Shown here: one piece after another, positions 54,480 through 63,413 of the stretch
How positions within the stretch are numbered: position 1 is the first letter of the stretch
Layout of the letters: each line of letters begins with the position of its first letter
Origin: Candidatus Zymogenus saltonus
Lineage (GTDB): Bacteria > Desulfobacterota > Zymogenia > Zymogenales > Zymogenaceae
Assembly: GCA_016929395.1 (NCBI GenBank)
Contig: JAFGIX010000060.1
Span: forward strand, 1-64,000
Direction: 5' to 3'
DNA: 64,000 nucleotides
Notes under the pieces: generated by a model
Seen by the model: only the letters and a program-made list of their open reading frames with translations
What the model was told of the DNA's origin: nothing
Databases searched by the model: none
Program-made: the position numbers and the translations under genes

Positions 54480-55277
54480 CTATCTCCTGATATATATTTG
54501 ACCAGGGTGCCTGACGGTTATCGAGGGTCCGTTGCGCTCCCTTATCGTTCCGGTCGTCTCCACGACCTTTCCCCTGTATTTGGATGCGGGATCGCCGATC
54601 CCCTCGTCTTTAAAATATTGGAGATTATTCGCCGGTATAAAGACCGTGAAGTCGGTGGAGAAATCCTCGCCGAAGTTCAAAAAGACGCCGAAGCCCTTGT
54701 CTTCCGTACGTTTTACCCTTCCCACCACAGTCTTTGAAAGGCCGATGTGTCTTCCCGCGTCTTCGGCGGGTATCACCCATCTGTTGACATCCGCCCATAT
54801 GCCTCGCCCCTCTTTTCTGGCAATCTCCATCTTGTGAGAGAGCTCACCGTAGTGCTTTAAGTTAGGGGGATATGGAAGGGCAACGGCGGCCCCCAGCTCG
54901 ACCAGCCTCAGGTTTACGAACATATCATCCACGTACACGTAAGCGAGCGTCCTCCCGTAATTGTCGGTTCTCTCGAGGTCGGCTTCGAGCCTAACCTCTT
55001 TCCCCTCGGTCAGCTTCTTGTTGATTTTTTTGGCCTCGATCCCGTAATACTCCACGGGCTTGAGTCCCCCCGATTCCGGGGCGTCGATCCCGATGTAGCG
55101 GACCGTCCTGTAGTCGGACAGCACTATGGTGTCCCCGTCGATTACCTCTTTTACGTAAACCGTCTTTGGGGTCTGGGCGTAGAGAGGGGATAACCTTGGA
55201 ACCGCGAGGAAAGCCGAAAAAATGAAAAGGGCGGCTATTAATGCCGCCCTCTTAATATTAATATCAACATTACGCAT
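54480..55277 (-). CDS. Exported SNase-like (thermonuclease family) protein with C-terminal OB-like domain
   Basis: This 265-residue protein has an N-terminal signal peptide (cleavage likely after YAQ). The staphylococcal nuclease-like domain (about 40-165) keeps the catalytic set: VIDGDTIVL, VRYIGIDAPES with Arg and Asp, and DNYGRTLAYVYVD with the second Arg. The C-terminal 90 residues are a separate beta-rich segment, probably a nucleic-acid-binding OB fold. It is likely a periplasmic or extracellular nuclease. It lies two bases after the stop of the lipoprotein gene upstream, so both share an operon. Confidence 0.88.
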   Translation of the reverse strand: MRNVDINIKRAALIAALFIFSAFLAVPRLSPLYAQTPKTVYVKEVIDGDTIVLSDYRTVRYIGIDAPESGGLKPVEYYGIEAKKINKKLTEGKEVRLEADLERTDNYGRTLAYVYVDDMFVNLRLVELGAAVALPYPPNLKHYGELSHKMEIARKEGRGIWADVNRWVIPAEDAGRHIGLSKTVVGRVKRTEDKGFGVFLNFGEDFSTDFTVFIPANNLQYFKDEGIGDPASKYRGKVVETTGTIRERNGPSITVRHPGQIYIRR

Positions 55278-55279
55278 CT

Positions 55280-57280
55280 CTACCTCCGGTATGAGCCCGG
55301 GACCTCCACTATGATCAGGTTTACCTTCTTCTCTTCCTTTTTCTCCGCTGCTATCGCGACCCCCTCTTCCGGCTCCTCGGTTATGGTCAGGGTCGGCTTC
55401 GCCTCGGCCTCGATTACCGTTAGAATAAAAGGCTCCTTGGTGGAATCGCCGTTTCTCTCTATCGTGGTATCTCCGGTTACGCCCTTGTAGTCCCTGATGG
55501 AAAGGAGGGCCGGCATCATCTCATCCCTTTTGCTTACGCCCTGGGTTCTCATGAGGAACTGTATCATCTTGATGGTGTCGTAGCCGTAGGCCTCGTAGGT
55601 TCCGGGCTCTTTTCCGTAAACGGTCTTGAAATCTTCAACGAAGCTCTTGACATTGGGTCTGTCGCTGTGCGGCGTGAAGGAATCGGCGAAGTAGGAACCG
55701 ATGAGCATATCGCCCGTGATATCTAAGATATTTGAGTTGTTCCAGCCGTCGGTGCCAAGGAGGGTGACTCCTTTAAGGTCGTAGAAGAAGACATACGGCA
55801 CGATCATTCCAACCGAGCTGTAGTGATCGGGGATGAAGATGGCGTCGAACGTGACCTTCTCCTTGCTGCTTCCGGTGGCGGAGATGAGTTCCTTCATGGT
55901 GGCCCTGAAATCCGCCGTTTCGGACGTGTATGATTTGACCCCGACAACGCTGCATCCGTATAGGCTTACCTCCCTGGAAAAAAGCTCCTTCAAGACCTTG
56001 CCGTAGTCGTCCTCCGGATAGAGGATGGCAAACCGGGAAAGCCCCTTGGACTGAATAACGTACCTTACCAGAGAGCGGATCTCGTCAGGATATGTTAGAA
56101 AATTTCTGAATACATAAGGGCCTATATCGGTGATATCCCTCTCCTTTGTGAGGGTGATTATCGGAATCGATTGGCGCTGGGCCTCCTCGGCGGCGGCGAT
56201 GGCCGCCTCCTTGATCATCGGCCCGATTATCAGGGCGACGTCATTGTTGCCCGCAAGCTCCTTGACGGCGTAGGACGCCGTTGTGGCGTCTCCCTTGGAG
56301 TCCCTGAAGATGAGTTTTACCTTCGGTCCCTCTGTGAAGCCCTTGCTGCCTGAGGCGAGCTCGAGCCCCTCCCTTACCCTTCTGCCGAATATCGAGGCGC
56401 GCCCGGAGAGGGGGAGAATCACCCCAACGGTTATCTCGCTCGACGTCGGGGCGCCCTGGGTCTCCTTCAAAAGGCCCTGGGCCTCGTAATAGTATTCGTG
56501 GTCGGGCTGGTTTCTGACTATCTTCAAGAGCTCCGTTCTCGCGTATTCAAGCTCGCCTTCTGCGATGTACCTCTTCGCCAGGACGTAGGAGGCGTAGCCG
56601 CCGGCTTCCTTCCCCTCCATGTTCTCGGATACCCTGATAAGCTCCGTCTCCGACAGGTATTCCTCCACCAAGAGCTTGAGCTCTTTTTTTGCCTCGCTCT
56701 TAGAGGATATGTCTGCGGCTTTGTCTATCGCCTCGGAGAACCAGTAAACTGCCTGGTATGTATCCCCCAGCTTGATGTAGCTCCTTGCGAGGATCAGATA
56801 TATCGAGTTATCCGCCCAGGTCTCCTCCGACTCGCGGACGAGAGAGCTGAGTATCCCGACGGCATCGGAGTATTTTTCCGACTTGAAGTACACGTATCCC
56901 AGCTTGTAGCGGGCCTCGTCGTAGCTGTCCGACGAGACGAATTCCTGAACGACCCTGAGATAGTGTGTGCGGGCCGAAGAGAGGTCTCCCCTGGCCAGAT
57001 ATATGTCTCCGGCCCTGACAAGCGCGTTGTCCGTAAGGGTGTTGGCCGGGTATTCCTCGATACATACCAGATAGCCGTTCAGGGCCTCGGAATATCTCCC
57101 GGATTTGAAGTCGGTCTCGGCTGCACGGTATGTCTCCACCATGCCGCTCTTCGGTTCGGGGAAGCGTCTTCCCCTGCCGGAGGTGTCCGTTATGCAGGAT
57201 GACAGGACAAAGATCGCGAGAATCACGGGGACGATAGCCCTTAATCCCCCTAATTCCGCGTTAAGTCTTTTAGTATTCAT
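55280..57280 (-). CDS. Lipoprotein with TPR and periplasmic binding protein domains (LpoA-like)
   Basis: This 666-residue lipoprotein (lipobox VLSSC, Cys29) has TPR-like repeats in about residues 45-285 (YRAAETDFKSGRYSEALNGYLV and following) and a type 1 periplasmic binding protein fold in about 290-610 (ITVGVILPLSGRASIFGRRVREGLELA). The combination resembles LpoA/LppC activators of penicillin-binding proteins, or solute receptors of the Leu/Ile/Val type. No ABC permease genes lie beside it, favouring an LpoA-like envelope role. The C-terminal 40 residues are Glu/Lys-rich. Confidence 0.82.
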   Translation of the reverse strand: MNTKRLNAELGGLRAIVPVILAIFVLSSCITDTSGRGRRFPEPKSGMVETYRAAETDFKSGRYSEALNGYLVCIEEYPANTLTDNALVRAGDIYLARGDLSSARTHYLRVVQEFVSSDSYDEARYKLGYVYFKSEKYSDAVGILSSLVRESEETWADNSIYLILARSYIKLGDTYQAVYWFSEAIDKAADISSKSEAKKELKLLVEEYLSETELIRVSENMEGKEAGGYASYVLAKRYIAEGELEYARTELLKIVRNQPDHEYYYEAQGLLKETQGAPTSSEITVGVILPLSGRASIFGRRVREGLELASGSKGFTEGPKVKLIFRDSKGDATTASYAVKELAGNNDVALIIGPMIKEAAIAAAEEAQRQSIPIITLTKERDITDIGPYVFRNFLTYPDEIRSLVRYVIQSKGLSRFAILYPEDDYGKVLKELFSREVSLYGCSVVGVKSYTSETADFRATMKELISATGSSKEKVTFDAIFIPDHYSSVGMIVPYVFFYDLKGVTLLGTDGWNNSNILDITGDMLIGSYFADSFTPHSDRPNVKSFVEDFKTVYGKEPGTYEAYGYDTIKMIQFLMRTQGVSKRDEMMPALLSIRDYKGVTGDTTIERNGDSTKEPFILTVIEAEAKPTLTITEEPEEGVAIAAEKKEEKKVNLIIVEVPGSYRR

Positions 57281-57327
57281 CTTTCAGTCTTCCCAAAAAA
57301 ACCATGCCGAACAAAAAGTATCTTTAA

Positions 57328-57357
57328 ATAATAGCATAGGAGACTCTTTTTTGCCAA
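57328..57357 (-). promoter_or_regulatory. Promoter for the LpoA-like/SNase operon
   Basis: On the minus strand TTGGCA (57357-57352) and TATTAT (57333-57328) are separated by 18 bases, each one mismatch from consensus. The start would be about 40 bases ahead of the ATG at 57280. Confidence 0.5.
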
Positions 57358-57562
57358 GGAAAATATGGTTTAATTTCGACCACTCCATTTTGACAACGGG
57401 TTTTATAAAAAGTGCGATAAAGTATTTAAATTTTGTATAATCTTTTAGGCCAGATGCTCAAGCTGTCGGCTCAAGTTGTTGATATTGAGCTTTGAAAGCG
57501 GCTGTGAGGGTAAGGATAAAATCCGACCATTTTCGGGTATTCATCATTAAAGGCTCGGTTTG

Positions 57563-58306
57563 CTATTTGACTTTTTCCTTCTTCTTGAGGCGGTCGAGAA
57601 CGGCGTCGCTCGTAAGCTCCCTCAGGGCGTCCGCGGCGATCCACCTTGCGGTGGGCGAATCTATCTCCTTGATCTCGAGGGAGAGCTGAACAGCCCTTTC
57701 GTTAAGGCTCGGGTTTCGCTTCCCGATCTGGCGGATCGCCCAGTTGACCGCCTTCTTGACCATGTTCCTTTCGTCTAAAGCCCCCCTTTTTATATCTGAA
57801 AAAAAACGGGTGAACGCCTCATCGTCCGCCTTCTTGTCGCTCACCGCAAGCCTCGCCATCATGACGTACCCCGCCCGCTTGACGAACTCCTCCTCCCGCC
57901 GTGACCACTCTACCGCTTTGTCATAGGCAAAAGGGGTCTTTTCAAAGAGGTTGGCACAACTCTGGTCGCATGTCTCCCAGTCGTAAAAATCGCCTACCCA
58001 CTCCTCCATCAGCTCCTCCGTCAAGTTTTTGGGCACTGCGATCATCCCGGCCAGGATCATTGTCTCTCTGATCTTCCTGTCCCATAGCTTTTTGGCGAGT
58101 CGGTGGCGGTCGTCGGCGGAAACTCCTTTCCTTATCTCCCGGGCGAGCCTTCTCATCTCCGGGACTTTTACCCCTAAGGCCCGGTCGGGGTCGATGCCGA
58201 ACCTCGCCATCCCCTCGACCGATTTTGGATCGGCAAACTCTTTGAGCCTCTTGACGATACCCTCCTCTGCAAAATAAATCTTGTCGGAATTGTCCTTCTT
58301 TTCCAT
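57563..58306 (-). CDS. DNA alkylation repair protein (AlkD-like HEAT glycosylase family)
   Basis: This 247-residue helical-repeat protein matches the AlkC/AlkD DNA alkylation repair family: LGVKVPEMRRLAREI at the first repeats, the KLWDRKIRETMILAGMI segment, and WETCDQSCANLFEKTPF. Such enzymes remove alkylated bases without base flipping. ATG 58306 has AGAGGA five bases upstream; the frame extends 124 codons further up but that part resembles nothing. It diverges from the nucleotidase gene at 58581. Confidence 0.85.
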   Translation of the reverse strand: MEKKDNSDKIYFAEEGIVKRLKEFADPKSVEGMARFGIDPDRALGVKVPEMRRLAREIRKGVSADDRHRLAKKLWDRKIRETMILAGMIAVPKNLTEELMEEWVGDFYDWETCDQSCANLFEKTPFAYDKAVEWSRREEEFVKRAGYVMMARLAVSDKKADDEAFTRFFSDIKRGALDERNMVKKAVNWAIRQIGKRNPSLNERAVQLSLEIKEIDSPTARWIAADALRELTSDAVLDRLKKKEKVK

Positions 58307-58334
58307 TATGTTCCTCTCGGTTATTTGCCTGTTT

Positions 58335-58363
58335 TTTATATCATATTGACGACGCCCGTTCAA
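58335..58363 (-). promoter_or_regulatory. Promoter for the alkylation repair gene
   Basis: On the minus strand TTGAAC (58363-58358), 17 bases, then TATAAA (58340-58335). The -35 overlaps an inverted repeat of about 7 bp, GACGCCC/GGGCGTT (58351-58370, last pair G-T), which could be an operator. Confidence 0.4.
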
Positions 58364-58580
58364 GGGCGTTATTATGAGCCGTATTAATATTTCGGCATGT
58401 AAAAAATTTGATGCTTCCACGCTGCTTCTTTGCGGATGACGCTCCATCGAGCGTTTCCACGCCAAAGAGGACTCATTAGATATTTTTTTATGTGACACAA
58501 TAAATAAATTGAATTTTCCCGGACATTCTGATAGGCTATTCATGCTTTTTATGCAATTTTTTTGATAAGGGAAGTTAAAT

Positions 58581-60539
58581 ATGAAGACAAATCGGATAAT
58601 ATTGCTCATTTTTTTGGCGCTTTTTTTTATGTCCACATCAGCCGCGGCGGAGGAGGTGACCTTCACGATACTGCACACTAACGATATGCACTCTCACCTC
58701 CTGGGCCACAACCCTAACATTGACTACACGCCGAACACGACAAACGACGACGAGACGCTGGGCGGCTGGGCGAGGCTGGCGACCGTTATAAATGAGGAGA
58801 AGGCGGCCCGCACAAACACCGTCTTTGTCATGGACGCCGGCGATTTCCTCATGGGGACCCTCTTTCACATGATAAGCAGGGACGAGGCGGCCGAGCTTAC
58901 CCTCATGAAGGAAATGGGCTACGACTTCACCACCCTGGGAAACCACGAGTTCGACCTGAGGCCCAGAGGTCTCTCCCGCATCCTGAGGTCGGCCGTAAAG
59001 AAGGGGGGTATGCCCCAGATCCTGGCGTCGAACACCGTCTTTGATCCTGAGGATGAGGCGGACGACGCCCTCGAGGAGGACTTTGAGGCCGGACTCGTAA
59101 AGCGCTACGTCGTCATTGAGAGGGACGGGATAAAGATCGGGCTTTTCGGGATCATAGGCACCGACGCCGCCGAGGTGGCCCCCTTTGCCTCGCCCTTGTC
59201 CTTTGGCGATATGATCGAGACATCGAGGGAAATGGTAAAGCTCCTTCGCGAGGAGGAGAAGGTCGACATCGTTATTTGTCTCTCCCACAGCGGGTTGAGG
59301 GAGGACAAGGACAGGTCGGAGGATGAGATCCTTGCAAAAGAGGTCTCCGGAATCGACATCATCATCAGCGGACACAGCCATACGGTCGTCCCCGATCCTA
59401 TCCTGATAAACAATACCATAGTTGTTCAGGCGGGGGAGTACGGCAAATTTATCGGTGTGTTGGATTTCACCGTGGGCGACGACAAAAAAGTATCCCTCGC
59501 AAATTACAAGCTCGTCAGCATCGATGACTCCATCAAGGGAGACGAGAGGATAACGGGGCTGATCGAGGAGAGGAAGAGGATTGTTGAGAGGGACGTCCTC
59601 ACAGGCCTCGGCCTCAAGTTCTCCCAGACGGTCGCCGAGACCGATTACGACATGATCCTGAAAAACGAGGAGGTGGGGATCGGCAACATGGCCACTGACG
59701 CCATCCGCTGGGCCGCGAACAAGAGGGTTTACGACCCGGCCGATCCGTTGTCAAGAGTGAGGCTCTCCATCCAGTCAAACGGCCTCATCAGGAGCAACAT
59801 CCTCGTAGGCAAGACCGGGCGTGTGTGCGTGTCCGACCTCTTCAGGGTCGAGCCGCTGGGTATCGGCGTCGACGACACGATGAGCTATCCCCTCGTGACC
59901 TTTTACCTAAACGCCCAGGAGATAAAAAAGGCGATGGAAGTACCCACGTCGATATATCCGATCAAGGGGAGCGACTACTACCTGCAGGTCTCCGGCTTAA
60001 AGGTTACGTACAATCCGAAGAGGATGATCTTCGACAGGGTTACGGAGATATTGATCGAAGAGGAAGACGGGAGCTTCGTCCCCCTCGACTACTCCTCTAA
60101 AAATAAGGAGCTCTACAGGATTACGACCAACTACTACAACGCGTCGTTTATCAAGGTCGTCGGGAGCTTCACGAATAATATCCTTACAATGGTCCCCAAG
60201 GACAGGGACGGAAATAGGATAGAAGACCTCGCCACGGAGAGGATAGACAAGGACCCGGCAACCCCAGGGGTTCAGGAGCTCAAGGATTGGGAGACGATCT
60301 TTGAATATGTATCCACCTTTGAGGACGGCGACGGCGACGGGATTAAGGAGATCTCCTATAGATATAAAGGGGCCGAGGGAAGATTTGTCCCCGAGCCGAG
60401 CCTCAATCCGGTGAAGCTACTGAAGAGGGGGAACTATCTGACCTGGATCGCGTTCACGGCGGTTGTCGTTGTCCTCGTCATAGTCTTTTTGATAGTCTAC
60501 GTTCCTGTAAAGATAGTCAAGAGGCGCAAGAAGAAATAG
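58581..60539 (+). CDS. 5'-nucleotidase/UshA family phosphohydrolase with C-terminal membrane anchor
   Basis: This 652-residue protein starts with a signal peptide (cleavage after SAAA). The metallophosphatase domain (about 25-300) keeps the metal motifs HTNDMHSH, DAGDF, GNHEFD and the GHSHT histidines. The 5'-nucleotidase C domain (about 340-530) follows. The last 40 residues form a hydrophobic helix (WIAFTAVVVVLVIVFLIVYV) and a basic tail, so the protein is held to the outer face of the inner membrane rather than free in the periplasm as UshA is. It would hydrolyse extracytoplasmic nucleotides. AAGGGAAG precedes the ATG. Confidence 0.9.
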   Translation: MKTNRIILLIFLALFFMSTSAAAEEVTFTILHTNDMHSHLLGHNPNIDYTPNTTNDDETLGGWARLATVINEEKAARTNTVFVMDAGDFLMGTLFHMISRDEAAELTLMKEMGYDFTTLGNHEFDLRPRGLSRILRSAVKKGGMPQILASNTVFDPEDEADDALEEDFEAGLVKRYVVIERDGIKIGLFGIIGTDAAEVAPFASPLSFGDMIETSREMVKLLREEEKVDIVICLSHSGLREDKDRSEDEILAKEVSGIDIIISGHSHTVVPDPILINNTIVVQAGEYGKFIGVLDFTVGDDKKVSLANYKLVSIDDSIKGDERITGLIEERKRIVERDVLTGLGLKFSQTVAETDYDMILKNEEVGIGNMATDAIRWAANKRVYDPADPLSRVRLSIQSNGLIRSNILVGKTGRVCVSDLFRVEPLGIGVDDTMSYPLVTFYLNAQEIKKAMEVPTSIYPIKGSDYYLQVSGLKVTYNPKRMIFDRVTEILIEEEDGSFVPLDYSSKNKELYRITTNYYNASFIKVVGSFTNNILTMVPKDRDGNRIEDLATERIDKDPATPGVQELKDWETIFEYVSTFEDGDGDGIKEISYRYKGAEGRFVPEPSLNPVKLLKRGNYLTWIAFTAVVVVLVIVFLIVYVPVKIVKRRKKK

Positions 60540-60588
60540 CGGATGGGGCGAGGGATATTAAAGATAATCGAAGTTTGAGGAGCTGAGC

Positions 60589-61152
60589 GTGAGCCATAAA
60601 ATTACGGCGGGGGCGAAGGCGCCCGATTTCACCTTCGACTCCCCCTGGAAGAAGTCGCTGAAGTTTCACGACTCTCTTAAAAGCGGGAAGACGATACTCA
60701 TCTTTCTTCGCTACATGGGATGCCCCATATGCCAGATGAAGATATCGGAGATAAGGAGGGATTGGGACGAGTTCAGGAAGAGAAATCTCAACGTCCTTGT
60801 AGTACTGCAGAGCGAGGCGGAAAACGTGATCTCGGTGAAGGGGAGCGATGAGAAGTTGAAAGAGGCGGTCATTCCCTTCACCATAGTCCTGGATCCGAAA
60901 GAGGAGATATTCAAGCTCTACGGCGTTCTCCCCGGGTCGATCTTAAGGTATATTACCCCGGGGACGATAAAAAAGGCGATGCAATCTAAAAAGCTTGGGT
61001 TCAAGCATGGGGTGAGCGAGGGGAAGGAGCTGCAGCTTCCCGCCGTTTTCATCGTGGACGACAAAAAAATGGTGCGATACGCCTATTACGGGAAAAACGT
61101 CTCCGACGTCCCGGAAAACGCGGTGCTTTTCAATATCGCCGAAAAGCCGTGA
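60589..61152 (+). CDS. Peroxiredoxin-like (AhpC/TSA) thioredoxin-fold protein
   Basis: This 187-residue cytoplasmic protein starts at GTG with GAGGAG upstream. The thioredoxin-fold site is FLRYMGCPICQM with Cys45 and Cys48. The arrangement resembles AhpC/TSA and BCP-like peroxiredoxins, but the catalytic motif is CxxC preceded by Gly rather than the usual TxxC, so it may be a disulfide reductase rather than a peroxidase. A downstream cis-Pro (QLPAVFIVDD) fits either. Confidence 0.8.
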   Translation: MSHKITAGAKAPDFTFDSPWKKSLKFHDSLKSGKTILIFLRYMGCPICQMKISEIRRDWDEFRKRNLNVLVVLQSEAENVISVKGSDEKLKEAVIPFTIVLDPKEEIFKLYGVLPGSILRYITPGTIKKAMQSKKLGFKHGVSEGKELQLPAVFIVDDKKMVRYAYYGKNVSDVPENAVLFNIAEKP

Positions 61153-61504
61153 TGGAGTAAGTGGGTAGGGGGGAGGTTGTTGCAGTTTATCGGCGGATTT
61201 ACTAACGGGGGGAGGGGGTCGGCAGGTCTTGGATTTTGGGGATGAGGCTCACGGTTGGTGTCCGTTTCCGTTTATGGGCAAGGGGGAAGGAGGGGAAGGG
61301 GATTTTTATAATCGATCAGTGTATTTACTGAAGGGGGGAGAGGAAGAAAAAAAGGGGGGGGGTGCAACAAACAATTATCTTACCGTAAAAGGAAAGGGGG
61401 GGAAGGGATACTCTGAAGGTTCGGAAGACTTAATACTGTTTATCAAATTTGCCTTTGTGGTTCGAGTTTTAAATTGTATTTGTAATATTAGAGAGGATAT
61501 GAAA
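61153..61504 (+). other. Gene-free G-rich stretch
   Basis: About 350 bases with many G runs of three to eight on the + strand (61165-61410), then an AT-rich leader. The frame of the next gene is open through part of it but reads as Gly/Lys/Glu low complexity, so it is not coding. No promoter stands out. Confidence 0.55.
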
Positions 61505-62050
61505 ATGGAGAAGATCGAAATTGTACACAAGCCTTCTCTCGGTTACCGGATTAAAAAGGCTATAGTCGCCGTTGCCCTGATCGCCTTCGGGACCACCTTC
61601 GAGAAAGTTTCCAAGAAGGACAAGGTGCTCATCGAGGAGTTGAAAGACTGGAAGGAGGGCCTTGTTTTTTCACTGGGGGTCTTGCCCGCGGGTCCGGCGA
61701 TTACGATGAGGAAGGAAAAGGGGGCCGTGAAGTATCTCGGCAGGGGATACAAGGAGAATCCCTCGCTGAAGCTGCTGTTCAAAAACATGGACTCCGCCTT
61801 TCTGGCCTTTACTGGCCAGATGGGAAACCACACGGCGTTCGCCCAGCACAGGGTGCTCGTGCACGGAAGCCTTGTCGACGGGGTGATGGCAAACAGGGGA
61901 ATGGGGATAGTGCAGTCGTTTCTCCTTCCCGGCATCGTGCTCAAGATGATATTCAAGAGGCCGCCGAAGATGACCTTCAGACAGCTGCTTATAAAGGCGA
62001 ACGTATATATGATGGTGGGTGTCTGGATCGTCCTCAATATGTTTAAATAA
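61505..62050 (+). CDS. SCP2-like hypothetical protein
   Basis: This 181-residue protein is chosen to start at ATG 61505 because AGAGGA lies seven bases upstream. The central part (about 55-130; PAITMRKEKGAVKYLGRGYK and LKLLFKNMDSAFLAFTGQ) resembles SCP2-type sterol/lipid carrier domains. The ends are hydrophobic: an N-terminal helix near 15-25 and a C-terminal one (VYMMVGVWIVLNMF) that may touch the membrane. A lipid-linked role is inferred and weak. It precedes an alcohol dehydrogenase gene by 35 bases and probably shares its transcript. Confidence 0.6.
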   Translation: MEKIEIVHKPSLGYRIKKAIVAVALIAFGTTFEKVSKKDKVLIEELKDWKEGLVFSLGVLPAGPAITMRKEKGAVKYLGRGYKENPSLKLLFKNMDSAFLAFTGQMGNHTAFAQHRVLVHGSLVDGVMANRGMGIVQSFLLPGIVLKMIFKRPPKMTFRQLLIKANVYMMVGVWIVLNMFK

Positions 62051-62085
62051 TCTATAGTCAGAAACCTTTTTTAAGGAGTGAAATA

Positions 62086-63258
62086 ATGGTTCCCGAATAT
62101 TACGAGTTTTTATGTCCCGTGAGGATAATCAGCGGGATGAAGGCGCTGGCGAACATCACCTTCGAGATGGAGCTTCTCGGCGCAAAGAAGGCGCTTATCG
62201 TGACCGATGAGGGCGTTTCCAAGGCCGGTCTGGTAAAGAACGTTCAGAAGGCCTTCGGCGGATCGAAGTGTGAGATTGGAGCCATCTATGACAAGACGCC
62301 CCCGGATTCGGGCACGGATGTCGTAAACGAGGTGGCAAAGCTCTTTAAGGACAAGAAGTGCGACTGTTTTATAGCCGTGGGCGGCGGAAGCTGCATAGAC
62401 ACGGCGAAGTGCGCCAACATGATCATCGTCGAGGGGACAAATGACCTCATGAAGTTCCAGGGGGTGGAGAGGCTGAGCAAGCCGTTGAAGCCCTTTATCG
62501 TGGTTCCCACAACCGCCGGAACCGGCTCCGAGGTCACCTCGGCCGCCGTCATCTACGACGTGAAGAACAAGACGAAGCTCGCCTTCACGTCGGGGCTCTT
62601 GATTCCGCACGTTGCCATCCTCGACCCGAAGATGACAGTCACGATGCCGGCCAAGATCACCGCCTCCACCGGGATGGACGCGCTGACCCACGCCGTCGAG
62701 GCGTACTACTGCATCCAGAAAAACCCGATCTCGGACGCCTACTCCATAGCCGCCATAAGGATAATTTTCGACAGCCTCCTCGAATCCACCTTAAAGCCGA
62801 AGGACGAGAAGAAGAGGCTTGCCATGCTGAACGCGTCGCTCCTGGCCGGGGTCGCCTTCTCCAACTCCCTCGTGGGGGTCGTCCACGGAATCGCCCACGC
62901 CGCCGGGGGGGTCGCCAGGGTGCCCCACGGCATAGCTAACTCAATCCTCCTCCCCTACGGTATGGAGAACAACTTCGACAAGGCGGGCGACATTATAGCG
63001 GAGCTCGCCCCCTTCATGGGAGCCTCCACCAAAGGGAGCAAGCTCGACCAGGCAAAGGCCGCCGTGGCCGCGGTTAGGCAGCTTACAAACGAGCTCAAGG
63101 ACGCCAGCGGACTCCCGACGAAACTCAGCGAGGCGGGGGTAACGAAGGACCAGCTTGAGGCCATCGCCAAGACCGCCATAAACGACGGCTCCTGCACGAT
63201 GAACCCCGAGGAGATCACCTTCGAGGTTGCGCTGGACATCCTGAAGAAGGCCTTTTAG
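62086..63258 (+). CDS. Iron-containing alcohol dehydrogenase
   Basis: This 390-residue group III dehydrogenase has the NAD-binding GGGSCIDTAK motif, the PTTAGTGSEVTS block, and metal ligands Asp and His in the TGMDALTHAVEAYY region, then His in GVVHGIAHAAGG and RVPHGIANSILLP. Such enzymes interconvert alcohols and aldehydes or ketones in anaerobes. The substrate is not determinable. A terminator lies 76 bases after the stop. Confidence 0.94.
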   Translation: MVPEYYEFLCPVRIISGMKALANITFEMELLGAKKALIVTDEGVSKAGLVKNVQKAFGGSKCEIGAIYDKTPPDSGTDVVNEVAKLFKDKKCDCFIAVGGGSCIDTAKCANMIIVEGTNDLMKFQGVERLSKPLKPFIVVPTTAGTGSEVTSAAVIYDVKNKTKLAFTSGLLIPHVAILDPKMTVTMPAKITASTGMDALTHAVEAYYCIQKNPISDAYSIAAIRIIFDSLLESTLKPKDEKKRLAMLNASLLAGVAFSNSLVGVVHGIAHAAGGVARVPHGIANSILLPYGMENNFDKAGDIIAELAPFMGASTKGSKLDQAKAAVAAVRQLTNELKDASGLPTKLSEAGVTKDQLEAIAKTAINDGSCTMNPEEITFEVALDILKKAF

Positions 63259-63333
63259 TTTAAGAATGGACGGCAGCATCGTATAAGCAGGCGGGAGCAT
63301 CGTGTAAAAAACTTGGTCGTGAAAGTCGTAAAT

Positions 63334-63365
63334 GGGCGGGTCTTTGGGCCCGCCCTCTTTTTTAT
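63334..63365 (+). terminator. Rho-independent terminator after the Fe-ADH gene
   Basis: GGGCGGG (63334-63340) pairs with CCCGCCC (63349-63355) around an 8-base loop, followed by a T-rich run (63356-63363). Confidence 0.8.
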
Positions 63366-63413
63366 AGAGTCGAGCAAAAAGTCTGGTCGAAAAACCTCGA
63401 CAAGGAGGAGATT

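Noticed and set aside
54221-54490. Open frame of 89 codons in the convergent gap
   Set aside because: No ribosome site, odd composition and overlap with the 3' end of the SNase-like gene.
58307-58678. Upstream extension of the alkylation repair protein by 124 codons
   Set aside because: It crosses the divergent promoter region and part of the nucleotidase gene start; a good ribosome site marks the start at 58306.
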